Source: Janthinobacterium sp. 1_2014MBL_MicDiv
GTDB lineage: Bacteria > Pseudomonadota > Gammaproteobacteria > Burkholderiales > Burkholderiaceae_D
DNA: 64,000 nucleotides
Reading direction: 5' to 3'
NCBI RefSeq assembly: GCF_001865675.1
Contig: NZ_CP011319.1
Coordinates: 2,976,001 to 3,040,000 of the forward strand
The notes beneath the pieces were generated by a model. It searched no databases. It had not been told where the DNA came from and saw only the letters and a list, made by a program, of their open reading frames with translations. Both the position numbers and the translations under genes were made by a program. This document shows, piece after piece, positions 35,518 to 45,336 of the stretch; the stretch's first letter is position 1; the number at the start of each line of letters is the position of its first letter.

Positions 35518-36271
35518 GTAAAAAATCGTCCAAAAAATAAGATACTGTTGGTGCGAGAAAAGAAGACCCGACCCCTTGCGCCATTAATGACGACAAGACA
35601 TGGGTCCAGCTTCACTCGCTCGCATATTCATCTGTAACGTACTGCAAGCAGGATGATGGACCTGGTCTACCCGGCATGGAACAAGCCACCAGGCACCAAA
35701 CAATCCGCCGCTTCCAATACTGCGACAGGGCTCCGAGCGTCCAGCCATGCTTCAAGGTAATCGCAGGGCCGGCCATCATTCGGTAAAGCGTGGCATTATA
35801 ACAAAGGACTTCGGAGAAGTGGCTGGCTTTGCGGCCCGGCCACAGAGGATGCCAGCGGCGGCGAACGAGTCGCCACAGCCTGGGTCTGCCCTGTCTTTAC
35901 TCTTGCCCCGGCATACTTCATTTCGCCAGAGACAGGCTTTCCAGCCTGCTTCGTTCATTAGTATATGCGAACTGTCGCTCCGTCCGAAACAAAGAAATGC
36001 GCTGACAACGAAGTTTTCGGGCAAAAAACCATTGATTTGCCTCAATTTGGCCATTTTTCAGGCAAAACCCCGGCGGCGCCCTGTCCTGCCCGCGCATTTC
36101 AGGCGAAAAACAGCACGGGCGCAGGCGTGCCGGATAGCGGCTACGGGCGTAAATCTGTCGAAAATGAAGGACCGGGCCGGCGCTGCCGGCGGCGCGGCGG
36201 CGCATATGGCGCATGAAGAAACATGAGAACAACTCGATGGTGCTGCACCCGCGGGCTGGAGCAGCCCGGGC
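35518..36271. other. long gene-free region upstream of tig
   Basis: About 750 bases between tig and tRNA-Leu hold no protein frame I trust; open frames on both strands lack coding character. The half nearest tig probably contains its leader and promoter. Nothing else was recognised. Confidence 0.5.
35795..35803 (-). promoter_or_regulatory. extended -10 promoter element, candidate for tig
   Basis: On the minus strand the sequence reads TGTTATAAT, a perfect TGnTATAAT extended -10. No convincing -35 is seen, as is usual for this class. It would give a leader of roughly 270 bases before tig. Confidence 0.4.
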
Positions 36272-36354
36272 TGGTGCGGATGGGGAGACTCGAACTCCCA
36301 AGCCGAAGCACTGGCTTCTAAGACCAGCGTGTCTACCAATTCCACCACATCCGC
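36272..36354 (-). tRNA. tRNA-Leu (UAG)
   Basis: The 83-base tRNA with encoded CCA has acceptor GCGGATG/CATCCGC, a type II variable arm and anticodon loop CTTAGAA giving TAG. The D-arm (AATTGGTAGAC) and T-arm (GTTCGAGTC) are standard. Confidence 0.94.
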
Positions 36355-36459
36355 AATTTGTACGCAGCTTGTACATACCACTTGACTGCTGCCCCCGATT
36401 TTAACAACTCGGGAGCATTCTGGCTACCTTGGACTTGCACTGCAAGCCGGCGGTAAAGC

Positions 36460-36505
36460 AAAGGCGGCATTCTACTGGATTTCCCAGAGGAATGCCGCCT
36501 TTTTT
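36460..36505. terminator. terminator after the RND operon
   Basis: AAGGCGGCATT pairs with AATGCCGCCTT around a 24-base interval, with T-runs on both strands. It lies 25 bases beyond the RND permease stop. Confidence 0.75.
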
Positions 36506-36529
36506 ATGCCGCTAGTTTACTGCCGTATC

Positions 36530-39500
36530 CTAGCCCGCTTTTGCGCTCGCCGGCTCCGGCTTCCTGACCCGGAACCAGGCCGCGTACAGGGCCGGCAGGA
36601 ACAGCAGGGTCAAGGCCGTCGCCAGGATCAGGCCGCCCATGATGGCGACGGCCATCGGCCCCCAGAACACGGAGCGCGACAGCGGTATCATCGCCAGCGC
36701 GGCGGCGGCGGCCGTCAGCACGATGGGGCGGCAGCGGCGCACGGCCGAGTCGATGATGGCGTCCCACGGCGCCGAGCCATCCTTGATGTCTTGCTCGATC
36801 TGGTCGACAAGGATCACCGAGTTGCGGATGATCATGCCGAACAGCGCGATGATGCCCAGGTTGGCCACGAAACCGAGGGGCCGGCCCAGCGCCAGCAGGG
36901 CAAATGCGGCGCCCGCCACGCCCAGCGGCCCCGTCAGGAACACCAGCAAGGCGCGCGAGAAGCTGTGCAGCTGCAGCATCAGCAAGGTGAAGATGATGAA
37001 GATGGCCAGCGGCAAGTTGGCCGCGATCGACGCTTCCGCTTCGCCGCTGTCGGCCGCCACGCCCTTCACGGTGATGCGGTAGCCGGCCGGCAACTTGGCG
37101 CGCAAGGCGTCCAGCTGCGGCGCCAGTTGCGTCGACACGGTGGCGCCCTGGATGCCGTCGACCACGTCCGACTGCACGGTAATGGCCCATTCGCGCTTGT
37201 CGCGCCAGACGACGCCCGGCTCCCACACGAAGTGCGCGCGGGCCAGCTGCGAAATCGGCACGGACTTGCCCGTTGCCGTCGGGATATTCGTGTCATTCAA
37301 CACGGAAATCGTCGCCCGCTCTTCCAGCGGCTGGCGCACCTGGATGTCGATCAGCTTGTTGTCTTCGCGGAACTGGCCGATGACCGTGCCCGACAGGATG
37401 GTATTGGCCGCCTGCATCACCGTTTTCGAGGTGACGCCCAGCGCACGCATCTTGTCCTGGTCCAGGTCCAGGCGCAGCACCTTCACCGATTCATTCCAGT
37501 TGTCGTTCACGCCCAGCGTGTTCGGGTTGGCGCGCAGGATGTCCTTGACCTGGTCGGCGATGGCGCGCACGCCCTCCACTTCCGGCCCCGTGACGCGGAA
37601 TTGCACGGGATACGGCACCGGCGGTCCGTTCGGCAAGAGTTTCACGCGGCCCCGCACTTCCGGGAAGTCTTTCTTGAAGACATCGACGATTTGCTGGCGC
37701 AAGCGTTCGCGGTCAGCCAGGCTCTTCGGCAAGACCACCACTTGCGAGACGTTGGTCTGCGGGAAGATCTGGTCGAGCGGCAGATAGAAACGGGGACTGC
37801 CGGTACCCACGTAGCTGGTCACGCTTTCCACGCCGTCGAGCTTGCCAACGAAGGCTTCGAATTTCTTGACCTGCTTTTCATTCGCGGCAAACGTCGTGCC
37901 TTCGGGCGACCACAGCTCCACCATCAGTTCCGGCCGGCTGGAATCGGGGAAGAATTGCTTCTCGATGAAATTGAAGCCATAGATGCCCAGCGCGAAGATG
38001 GCCAGGGTGGCGGCGATCGTCGTCTTGCGCCATTCCACGCACCAGGTGACGGCGCGGCGGAAGCGGCGGAAATTCGGCGTATCGAACAATTCATGGTCGT
38101 CATGCGCGTGCGGCTTGACCTTGAGCAAGATGTAGCCGATGTATGGCGTGAAGACGACGGCCACCACCCAGGAAATGATCAGGGCCAGCGCATTGACGGA
38201 GAACAAGGAAAACGTGTATTCGCCCGCGGCCGACTTGGCCAGGCCGATGGGCAGGAAACCCGCCACCGTGATCAGGGTGCCCGTCAACATGGGCATGGCC
38301 GTCGACGTGTAGGCGAACGTGGCCGCGTCGAAGCGGGAAAAGCCCTCTTCCATCTTGCGCACCATCATCTCGACGGCGATGATGGCGTCATCGACCAGCA
38401 AGCCCAGCGCGATGATCAGGGCGCCCAGTGAAATCTTGTGCAAGTCGATGTCGAGCATGCGCATGCACAGGAAGGTGACGGCCAGCACCAGCGGGATGGT
38501 CAGCGCCACCACCAGGCCCGGCCGCACGTCGATGCGCAGCGGCTTCGTGTGCAAGCCCAGCGCGACGAAGCTGACGGCCAGCACGATCAGGATGGCTTCG
38601 ATCAGGGTATGCACGAACTCGCCCACGGAGGCCGACACGGCTTCCGGCTGGTTCGACACGCGCTGCAGCTCTATGCCGACCGGCAACTCGCTCTTCATGC
38701 GCGCCACCGTCTTTTGCAGGGCCTTGCCCATGTCGATGATGTTGCCGCCCTTTTCCATCGACACGCCCAGGCCGATCACTTCCTTGCCGTTGAAGCGCAT
38801 CTTGTCCTTCGGCGGATCGACGAATTCGCGCTTGACCGTGGCGAAATCACCGAGGCGGAAGGTGGTGCCGTTGGCGCGCAGTTCGAGGTTTTCCAGGTCC
38901 TTGACGGTCACCATGGCGCCCGTCACGCGCACTTGCAGGTTGTCCGTCGGCGTCACCAGCACGCCGGTGGCGTTGATCGAGTTTTGCTCGGACAGTTGCT
39001 GCACGATGGCCGAGAAAGGAATGCCCAGCTGGGCAAATTTCTTGTGGGAAAAGATAATATTGATCTTTTCATCTTGCACGCCGAATAGTTCCACCTTCGA
39101 CACCTGCCCCACGGCCAGCAGTTCCTGGCGCACCTTGTCCGCGTAATCCTTCATTTCCGCATAGGTGAAACCGTCGCCGGACAGGGCGAAGATGGAGCCG
39201 TAGGTGTCGCCGAACTCGTCATTGAAGAACGGTCCCACGACGCCGGCCGGCAAGGTGCCCTGGATGTCGCCGATCTTCTTGCGCACCTGGTACCAGGCGG
39301 CCGCCGTTTCCTTGGGCGGCGCCGATTCGCGCAGTTCCAGCAGGATCAAGGTCTCGCCAGGCTTGGAATAGCTAGTGATTTCGTCGATATACGGCGTTTC
39401 CTGCAGCTTCTTTTCCAGCTTGTCCGTGACTTGCTCGGCCATCTGCAGGGCCGTCGCGCCCGGCCAGTACGCTTGCAGCACCATGGCGCGGAAGGTGAAT

Positions 39501-39628
39501 GGCGGGTCCTCGTCCTGGCCCAGGCTGGCGTAGCTGAGCATGCCGCCGATCAGCAGCACGGCCATCAGGTAGCGCGTCAGCGGAATGTGTTCGAGCGCCC
39601 AGCGCGACAGATTGAAGCCGCCCTTCAT
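36530..39628 (-). CDS. RND-family efflux permease (HAE1-like)
   Basis: The 1032-residue inner-membrane pump uses proton flow to export compounds through a tripartite system. One N-terminal helix (LMAVLLIGGMLSYASLG) and two groups of membrane helices flank two large periplasmic loops. The charge-relay region LGALIIALGLLVDDAIIAVEMMV is present. An unusual short N-terminal arm and DEDPPFTFRAMVLQAYWPGATA resemble the AcrB relatives that act on hydrophobic compounds rather than metals. It overlaps the adaptor gene by four bases (ATGA), so translation is coupled. No outer-membrane channel gene is present. The substrate is unknown. Confidence 0.95.
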   Translation of the reverse strand: MKGGFNLSRWALEHIPLTRYLMAVLLIGGMLSYASLGQDEDPPFTFRAMVLQAYWPGATALQMAEQVTDKLEKKLQETPYIDEITSYSKPGETLILLELRESAPPKETAAAWYQVRKKIGDIQGTLPAGVVGPFFNDEFGDTYGSIFALSGDGFTYAEMKDYADKVRQELLAVGQVSKVELFGVQDEKINIIFSHKKFAQLGIPFSAIVQQLSEQNSINATGVLVTPTDNLQVRVTGAMVTVKDLENLELRANGTTFRLGDFATVKREFVDPPKDKMRFNGKEVIGLGVSMEKGGNIIDMGKALQKTVARMKSELPVGIELQRVSNQPEAVSASVGEFVHTLIEAILIVLAVSFVALGLHTKPLRIDVRPGLVVALTIPLVLAVTFLCMRMLDIDLHKISLGALIIALGLLVDDAIIAVEMMVRKMEEGFSRFDAATFAYTSTAMPMLTGTLITVAGFLPIGLAKSAAGEYTFSLFSVNALALIISWVVAVVFTPYIGYILLKVKPHAHDDHELFDTPNFRRFRRAVTWCVEWRKTTIAATLAIFALGIYGFNFIEKQFFPDSSRPELMVELWSPEGTTFAANEKQVKKFEAFVGKLDGVESVTSYVGTGSPRFYLPLDQIFPQTNVSQVVVLPKSLADRERLRQQIVDVFKKDFPEVRGRVKLLPNGPPVPYPVQFRVTGPEVEGVRAIADQVKDILRANPNTLGVNDNWNESVKVLRLDLDQDKMRALGVTSKTVMQAANTILSGTVIGQFREDNKLIDIQVRQPLEERATISVLNDTNIPTATGKSVPISQLARAHFVWEPGVVWRDKREWAITVQSDVVDGIQGATVSTQLAPQLDALRAKLPAGYRITVKGVAADSGEAEASIAANLPLAIFIIFTLLMLQLHSFSRALLVFLTGPLGVAGAAFALLALGRPLGFVANLGIIALFGMIIRNSVILVDQIEQDIKDGSAPWDAIIDSAVRRCRPIVLTAAAAALAMIPLSRSVFWGPMAVAIMGGLILATALTLLFLPALYAAWFRVRKPEPASAKAG

Positions 39629-40788
39629 TTGGCGGCCCCGACTGTAATGGCGCTGGCGGACGCGGCTGCCGGCGCGGCCGTTTCCGCGCCCAGGATCGTG
39701 ACTTTCTGGCCTGGTTTCAGCAGGTTGACGCCGGCCGTGACCACCGTCTGCCCCGCTTTCACGCCCGAGCTGAGCACCAATTCATTGCCGGCCACGCCTC
39801 CGACCGTCACGGGCACCAGTTTCACGGCGCCGTTCTCCACCACCCACACGGAGCTTTGCGATTTCTCATTGAACAGGGCCGTCAGCGGCACCTTGATCTG
39901 CGGCGTGGCCGTCTGCGAGGCGAACTGCACCGCGGCCGTCATGCCCAGCCGCGCTTGCGGCGCGTCGGGGATGCTGACCTTGGCCACGTAAGTGCGCGTG
40001 GCGGGATCGGCCACGGGCGACACTTCGCGGATCTTGCCTGGCAGCGCCTGCTTCGGGTCGGCCCACAGCCGCACGACGACATCCTTGACCTGGCGCAAGG
40101 TATCGACCTTATCTTCCGGAATGCCGATCACGACTTCCTTCTCGCCGGACTTCGCCACCACCACCACGGGCGTGCCGGGCGCCACCACCTGCCCCACTTC
40201 CGCCTCGATGCGCGTGACGACGCCATCGACATCGGCGACCAGGCTGGCATAGCCGGACTGGTTGGCCTGGCCACGGTAGGCGGCCTGGGCCGCTTCCACA
40301 TTCGATTGCGCCGCCTTGTAGCTGGCATCCTTGCTATCGAGCACGGCCTGGCTGACGAAGTTTTTCTCGCGCAAGTCCTTGTAGCGCTTCAGCTCGGCGC
40401 GTGCCAGGTCGCGGTTCGTTTCCGCGCTGACCAGCGCCGCCTTCGCCTGCGCCTGCGACAATTGCAGGTCGACGGGGTCGAGCTGCATCAGCAGCTGCCC
40501 CTTTTTCACCACGGCGCCCACGTCGACCTTGCGCGCGACGATCTTGCCGCCCACGCGGAAACCCAGCTGCGACGCCACGCGGGGCACGACCTCGCCCGCC
40601 AGCTCCGCATTCACATCGATATTGGTACTAGACAACACAATCGCGCGCACGGGGCGCACGTCTTCCACCTTGGCCGCAGGCTTGGAACAGGCCGCCATGG
40701 TCATGGCAAGGGCCGCGGCGGCGATCAGGCGCAGGGCGGGAAGAGCTGGCGCGCCGGTCTCGCGGCGCAGGGTTTTCAGGGCAAACAA
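39625..40788 (-). CDS. periplasmic adaptor (membrane fusion) lipoprotein of the RND pump
   Basis: The 387-residue adaptor bridges the permease to an outer-membrane channel. Its N-terminus has a lipobox (LAMTMAAC, about residues 27-34), so it is probably an inner-membrane-anchored lipoprotein. It shows the split lipoyl domain (VGGKIVARKVDVGAVVKKGQLLMQLDP and GVVTRIEAEVGQVVAPGTPV), a helical hairpin (NRDLARAELKRYKDLREKNFVS) and beta-barrel and membrane-proximal domains. It is the first gene of the pair and overlaps the permease start. Confidence 0.95.
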   Translation of the reverse strand: MFALKTLRRETGAPALPALRLIAAAALAMTMAACSKPAAKVEDVRPVRAIVLSSTNIDVNAELAGEVVPRVASQLGFRVGGKIVARKVDVGAVVKKGQLLMQLDPVDLQLSQAQAKAALVSAETNRDLARAELKRYKDLREKNFVSQAVLDSKDASYKAAQSNVEAAQAAYRGQANQSGYASLVADVDGVVTRIEAEVGQVVAPGTPVVVVAKSGEKEVVIGIPEDKVDTLRQVKDVVVRLWADPKQALPGKIREVSPVADPATRTYVAKVSIPDAPQARLGMTAAVQFASQTATPQIKVPLTALFNEKSQSSVWVVENGAVKLVPVTVGGVAGNELVLSSGVKAGQTVVTAGVNLLKPGQKVTILGAETAAPAAASASAITVGAAK

Positions 40789-40934
40789 GGTATTTTCCTT
40801 TACTATGCGGGCTGTTAGATTTTTACGTGAGGAAACTTTTCGCTTGGCGGCTGGCTCGAACGAAATTTTTTCGCACGCGATATCCTTAAATTTGTGACAA
40901 TATCAGCTTGGTCATGGCGGAGGCTTACGCACCG

Positions 40935-40963
40935 TTAATGACTTTCTGGTTAGTAATTATAAT
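40935..40963 (+). promoter_or_regulatory. possible sigma70 promoter for hpnCDE
   Basis: A perfect TATAAT at 40958-40963 lies 17 bases after a poor -35 (TTAATG, 40935-40940) in an AT-rich spacer about 117 bases before hpnC. Confidence 0.35.
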
Positions 40964-41079
40964 CGCGGCCAAAAGTTTTTAGTGACTTTTGCGTCATTAA
41001 TCTTGAGATGTACAACGTCCGGCAAAACCGCGGGTTTGGACGGCGTTCGACATCACTGCAAGACTAGAGAAGTGTGTTC

Positions 41080-41961
41080 ATGCCTGTAGATCATTACGAA
41101 AATTTTCCTGTAGCATCATTTTTACTGCCGCGCCGCCTGGTGCCCGCCGTCGAAGCCATCTATGCCTTCGCCCGCAGCGCCGACGACCTGGCCGATGAGG
41201 GCGACGCCACGCCGGCCGAGCGCCTGGCCTCCCTGCACGCCTATGTAGCGGCGCTGGCCCGGATCGAGCGCCAGGAAAGCCACACGGGCGAGAGCGCGGC
41301 CATCTTCGAGCGCCTGGCCACCATCATCGCCAAATTCCAGCTGCCAATGAAACCGTTTTACGATTTATTGTCGGCCTTCAAACAGGATGTGGAAACGACG
41401 CGCTACGCCAGCTACGAGGATGTCCTCGACTATTGCGCCCGCTCCGCCAATCCCGTCGGCCTGTTGATGTTGCACCTTTATGGGGCGGCCGATGAAGAGA
41501 ATGTACGCGATTCCGACGCGATATGTTCAGCTTTGCAACTAATTAATTTCTTGCAAGACGTTGCCATCGACCAGCAAAAGGAGCGCATCTACCTGCCGAT
41601 GGAAGATCTGACCCGCTTCGCCGTCTCGCCGGCCGCCTTCGAGCGCCCCGAGGCGCACGGCAAGTGGAGCGCCCTGATGCGCTTTGAAGTGGCGCGCACG
41701 CGGGCGCTGATGCTGTCCGGCGCGCCGCTGGCCCTGCGCCTGCGCGGGCGCATCGGCTGGGAATTGCGCCTCGTGGTGCAAGGCGGCTTGCGCATCCTCG
41801 AGTGCATCGAGGCCGTCAATTACGACGTCTTCCGGCGCCGGCCGAAGCTGGAGAAGCGCGACTGGCTGATCATCTTCTGGCGCGCCTTGCGCATGTCGCG
41901 CAAAAGCCTGCGTCAAGAGACGCAAGTAAAAACGGCTTTTCCCCCGTCGCCCACTCTGTAA
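41080..41961 (+). CDS. hpnC: squalene synthase-like protein HpnC
   Basis: The 293-residue all-helical prenyltransferase-fold enzyme carries AFARSADDLADEGD and FLQDVAIDQQKERIYLP, the two Asp-rich motifs. HpnC hydrolyses presqualene diphosphate to hydroxysqualene in the three-step HpnCDE route. Start ATG 41080, with AGAGAAG seven bases upstream; GTG 41074 is also in frame. It is the first gene of hpnC-hpnD-hpnE. Some betaproteobacteria make hopanoids with this pathway. Confidence 0.93.
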   Translation: MPVDHYENFPVASFLLPRRLVPAVEAIYAFARSADDLADEGDATPAERLASLHAYVAALARIERQESHTGESAAIFERLATIIAKFQLPMKPFYDLLSAFKQDVETTRYASYEDVLDYCARSANPVGLLMLHLYGAADEENVRDSDAICSALQLINFLQDVAIDQQKERIYLPMEDLTRFAVSPAAFERPEAHGKWSALMRFEVARTRALMLSGAPLALRLRGRIGWELRLVVQGGLRILECIEAVNYDVFRRRPKLEKRDWLIIFWRALRMSRKSLRQETQVKTAFPPSPTL

Positions 41962-42007
41962 GACGATAGAATAGCGGCTTCGATCTGCAACCCTTGCTCT
42001 TTTGACT

Positions 42008-42841
42008 ATGTCTCCCGACGAATACTGCCAACAAAAGGCCGCCCAGAGCGGCTCCAGCTTCTACTACAGCTTCCTGTTCCTGCCGGCCGAACGCCGCAAG
42101 GCCATCACGGCCCTGTACGCCTTCTGCCGCGAAGTCGACGACACGGTCGATGAATGCACGGACGAAGCCGTGGCACGCACCAAGCTGGTCTGGTGGCGCA
42201 AGGAAGTCAAGGCCATGTACGAGGGCAACCCGACGCATCCCGTGATGCGCGCGCTGCAGCCGCACCTGGCCATCTACACGCTGGAAGAAAAGCATTTGCA
42301 GGCCATCATCGACGGCATGGAAATGGATTTGAACCAGACCCGCTACCTCGACTACCAGGCCATGAGCCGCTATTGCTGGCACGTGGCCAGCGTGGTCGGC
42401 ATCTTGTCGGCCAGCATCTTTGGCGCGACCCGCCCGGAAACCCTGCTGTATGCGGAAAAACTGGGCCACGCCTTCCAGTTGACCAACATCATCCGCGACG
42501 TGGGCGAAGATGCGCGCAAGGGGCGCATCTATTTGCCGATCAGCGAGTTGCAGCAATTTAACGTGACGGCGGCCGACCTGCTGAACGCGCGCCACAGCGA
42601 CAACTTTGAAAACCTCATGCGTTTCCAGGTGGCACGCGCGCAGAAAGCGTATGACGAGGCGTTCGCGCTGCTGCCGGCCGAAGACCGCCGCGCCCAGCGC
42701 CCGGGCCTGATCATGGCCGCCATCTACCGCACCCTGCTCAATGAAGTCGAGCGCGACGGTTATCACGTGTTGAAACAGCGCATCTCGCTCACGCCGATCC
42801 GCAAACTGTGGCTGGCCTGGAAGACCTGGGTCCGTGGCTGA
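42008..42841 (+). CDS. hpnD: presqualene diphosphate synthase HpnD
   Basis: The 277-residue enzyme joins two farnesyl diphosphates. Motifs are YAFCREVDDTVDE and TNIIRDVGEDARKGRIYLP, with YYSFLFLPAERR near the start, all typical of the phytoene/squalene synthase family. ATG 42008 is chosen over TTG 42002; neither has a strong ribosome site. It is 46 bases after hpnC, and the last 8 bases overlap hpnE. Confidence 0.94.
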   Translation: MSPDEYCQQKAAQSGSSFYYSFLFLPAERRKAITALYAFCREVDDTVDECTDEAVARTKLVWWRKEVKAMYEGNPTHPVMRALQPHLAIYTLEEKHLQAIIDGMEMDLNQTRYLDYQAMSRYCWHVASVVGILSASIFGATRPETLLYAEKLGHAFQLTNIIRDVGEDARKGRIYLPISELQQFNVTAADLLNARHSDNFENLMRFQVARAQKAYDEAFALLPAEDRRAQRPGLIMAAIYRTLLNEVERDGYHVLKQRISLTPIRKLWLAWKTWVRG

Positions 42842-44213
42842 GCATAGCGTGAAGCAACGCTACGCCGTCATCGGCGGCGGCTGGGCTGGTTGTGCGGCCG
42901 CCATGGAACTGGCGCGCGCCGGCCATGCCGTCACCGTGTTCGAAGCGGCCCGCACGCTGGGCGGCCGCGCGCGCCGCGTCGAGAAGGACAATGCCGTACT
43001 CGACAATGGCCAGCACATCCTGCTCGGTGCCTACACGGAAACCTTGCGCCTGATCAAGCTGGCGGGCCAGGATCCACGCGAACTGATCCTCACCCTGCCC
43101 CTGCAGATGCGCTATCCGCCCGGCGCGGGCGGCATGGATTTCATCGCGCCCCGCCTGCCCGCGCCGCTGCACCTGGCGTGGGCCTTGCTGCGCGCCAAAG
43201 GCTTGCAGCGCGCCGACAAGCTGTCGCTGATGCGCTTTTCCACCGCCATGCGCTGGATGGGCTGGCAACTGTATAACGATTGCACGGTCAGCGAACTGCT
43301 GCAGCGCTTCGACCAGACGGACACCTTGTGCCGGCTGATGTGGCACCCGCTGTGCCTGGCCGCGCTGAATACCCCGCCCGGGCGGGCCTCGGCCCGCGTC
43401 TTCATCAACGTGCTGCGCGACAGCCTGGGCGCGCGCCGCCGCAGCGCCTCCGACATGCTGATCCCGAAGGCGGACCTGAGCGCCGTGCTGCCCGACGCGG
43501 CCGCCCGCTACGTGGAAGGGCATGGCGGCACCGTCAAGCTGGGCGCCAAGGTGGACGCCATACAAGCGCTGCCCGACGGCCGCTGGCAACTCGACGAGGC
43601 GGCCAGCTTCGACGGCGTCATCGTCGCCACCTCGTCGGTACAGGCGGCCGCCCTGCTGCAAGGCGTGCACGATGCGCGCCTGGACACCGTAATTAGCCAG
43701 ATGCAAGCCTTCACGCCGGAAGCCATCAGCACCTGCTACCTGCAGTACGACGCCGGCGTGCGCCTGGGCTTGCCGTTTTACGCGCTCGTCGATGCGCCGG
43801 ACAGCCAGCACTGGGGCCAGTTCGTCTTCGACCGGGGCCAGTTCGACGCCAGCCAGGCGGGCATGCTGGCCGTCGTCATCAGCGCTTCAGGCGATGCCGC
43901 AGAGCAAGGCCATGCGCCGTTGGCGCAAGCCGTCGCCGCCCAGCTGGCGCAGGTGCTGCAGCGTCCGGCGCTGGCGCAGCCGCTGTGGAGCCAGCTGATC
44001 ACGGAAAAGCGCGCCACCTTTGCCTGCACGCCGGACCTGGCGCGTCCCGGCAACGCCAGCGGCCTGCCGGGCCTGGTGCTGGCCGGCGATTACACGGCCA
44101 ATGACGACCGGACGCAGGACTATCCGGCCACCATCGAAGCGGCCGTGCGCAGCGGCGTGGCGGCGGCGCTGGCCGTCCGCGCCGGCAGCCAGACGGAGCG
44201 GACGCCAAAGTAG
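42834..44213 (+). CDS. hpnE: hydroxysqualene dehydroxylase HpnE
   Basis: The 459-residue FAD-dependent enzyme reduces hydroxysqualene to squalene. The dinucleotide motif is VIGGGWAGCAAAMELARAGH, with VTVFEAARTLGGRARR, and the C-terminal FAD site is GLPGLVLAGDYTANDD. It starts at GTG 42834, overlapping hpnD by 8 bases; a second GTG at 42849 is possible. With hpnC and hpnD it completes squalene synthesis. No squalene-hopene cyclase lies in this window. Confidence 0.94.
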   Translation: MAEHSVKQRYAVIGGGWAGCAAAMELARAGHAVTVFEAARTLGGRARRVEKDNAVLDNGQHILLGAYTETLRLIKLAGQDPRELILTLPLQMRYPPGAGGMDFIAPRLPAPLHLAWALLRAKGLQRADKLSLMRFSTAMRWMGWQLYNDCTVSELLQRFDQTDTLCRLMWHPLCLAALNTPPGRASARVFINVLRDSLGARRRSASDMLIPKADLSAVLPDAAARYVEGHGGTVKLGAKVDAIQALPDGRWQLDEAASFDGVIVATSSVQAAALLQGVHDARLDTVISQMQAFTPEAISTCYLQYDAGVRLGLPFYALVDAPDSQHWGQFVFDRGQFDASQAGMLAVVISASGDAAEQGHAPLAQAVAAQLAQVLQRPALAQPLWSQLITEKRATFACTPDLARPGNASGLPGLVLAGDYTANDDRTQDYPATIEAAVRSGVAAALAVRAGSQTERTPK

Positions 44214-44343
44214 ACTTGACGGTGCATCCCTCCCTGGTGTCGCTGGACCCCGTGAAATTGCATTCTGTCGCACCGCGCTGGTGCACCCGCGTGCGCTTGG
44301 GTACAGTCCGACCATAGCCAACCACCATGCCACGAGGAAGACC

Positions 44344-44508
44344 ATGCACACCACCCTGCACTTGAAAACCAGCTTGAAAGCCGTGGCGCTGCTGGCGGGC
44401 GTGGTGCTGGCCATGCTGCTCGTCATGGACGGACAGCAAGTACAACAGGCGCAAGCAGCACCGCTGCCGCTGAGCCAGGCAAGCATGCTGCTGCCGGCAC
44501 TCGGCTGA
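44344..44508 (+). CDS. 54-residue exported or membrane peptide
   Basis: A short frame begins HTTLHLKTSLKAVALLAGVV and has a clear hydrophobic segment (AVALLAGVVLAMLLVM) followed by QQVQQAQAAPLPL, which looks like a signal peptide with an AQA cleavage site. A mature peptide of only about 15-20 residues would remain. GAGGAAG lies five bases before the ATG, a strong ribosome site. It is 28 bases before the DUF1700 gene and probably belongs to its operon. No family recognised. Confidence 0.65.
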   Translation: MHTTLHLKTSLKAVALLAGVVLAMLLVMDGQQVQQAQAAPLPLSQASMLLPALG

Positions 44509-44536
44509 TACGCGCCACGCAACGGACATGACAACC

Positions 44537-45325
44537 ATGAATAAACAAGATTATCTCGAGGCGCTGCGGCGCGCACTGGCAGGCTTGCCACCGGACCTGG
44601 TGGCCAAGACGCTCGACTATTACGAACAGACCTTCATCGAAGGCGCGGCGGCCGGCCGCAGCGAGCAGGAAATCGCCGACGACCTCGGCGATCCGAAGAA
44701 GATCGCCCTGACCTTGCGCACCAGCACCCACCGCCAGGCCTTCGAACAGAAGAAGACGCCCGTCAACCTGCTGCGGCTGCTCATCTCGCTGATCGGCCTG
44801 GCCATCTTCAACCTGTTCATGGTGGTGCCCGCCGCCGTCTACGCAGCCCTACTGGCCACCCTGTATGCCGTCGGCCTGAGCTTTTACCTGGCCGGCATCG
44901 CCATCACGGCCAGCGGCTTGTCGGGCGCCAACGAACTGGTGCTCGACGGCCCGCTGCGCCACATCTTCATCCACGACGACGATGGCGGCGACGGCGACGA
45001 CAGGCGCGAGACGCGCATCATCATCGGCGACACGGGCATCGAGGTGGACCACGTGCCCGGTCCCGTGCAGCGCGAGCCGGGCGAGACCGAGGCGCAAAAT
45101 ACCTCGTCGCGCATGATGGAGCGGGCCGAAGCGCTGGCCGGCAGCGGCATCCGCATCTCGACCGACATGGACCGCGATGCGCGCACCACGCAAACCGTGT
45201 TCGGCGTTGGCATGTTGCTCGGCGGCATAGTCATCTTCCTGCTCAGTCTGGTAGTAACGCGCTATACCTTGATCGGCCTCAAACGCTATATCGCCATGAA
45301 TATTTCCCTGCTCAAAGGTCACTAA
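44537..45325 (+). CDS. DUF1700 (HAAS-domain) membrane protein
   Basis: The N-terminal helical HAAS/DUF1700 domain reads NKQDYLEALRRALAGLPPD and YYEQTFIEGAAAGRSEQEIADDLGDPKKIA. Two close hydrophobic spans follow (about 80-135), then an Asp-rich cytosolic or periplasmic segment (HDDDGGDGDD) and a final membrane helix (VGMLLGGIVIFLLSLVV). The family often partners with adhesin-like DUF2807/DUF4097 proteins, as here. Function is unknown. ATG 44537 fits homologues; 44528 is also possible. Confidence 0.85.
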   Translation: MNKQDYLEALRRALAGLPPDLVAKTLDYYEQTFIEGAAAGRSEQEIADDLGDPKKIALTLRTSTHRQAFEQKKTPVNLLRLLISLIGLAIFNLFMVVPAAVYAALLATLYAVGLSFYLAGIAITASGLSGANELVLDGPLRHIFIHDDDGGDGDDRRETRIIIGDTGIEVDHVPGPVQREPGETEAQNTSSRMMERAEALAGSGIRISTDMDRDARTTQTVFGVGMLLGGIVIFLLSLVVTRYTLIGLKRYIAMNISLLKGH

Positions 45326-45336
45326 GAAAGGCTGTC

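Noticed and set aside
35747..36226. 159-residue plus-strand frame upstream of tig
   Set aside because: No ribosome site, no coding character and no domain; it covers the likely tig promoter.
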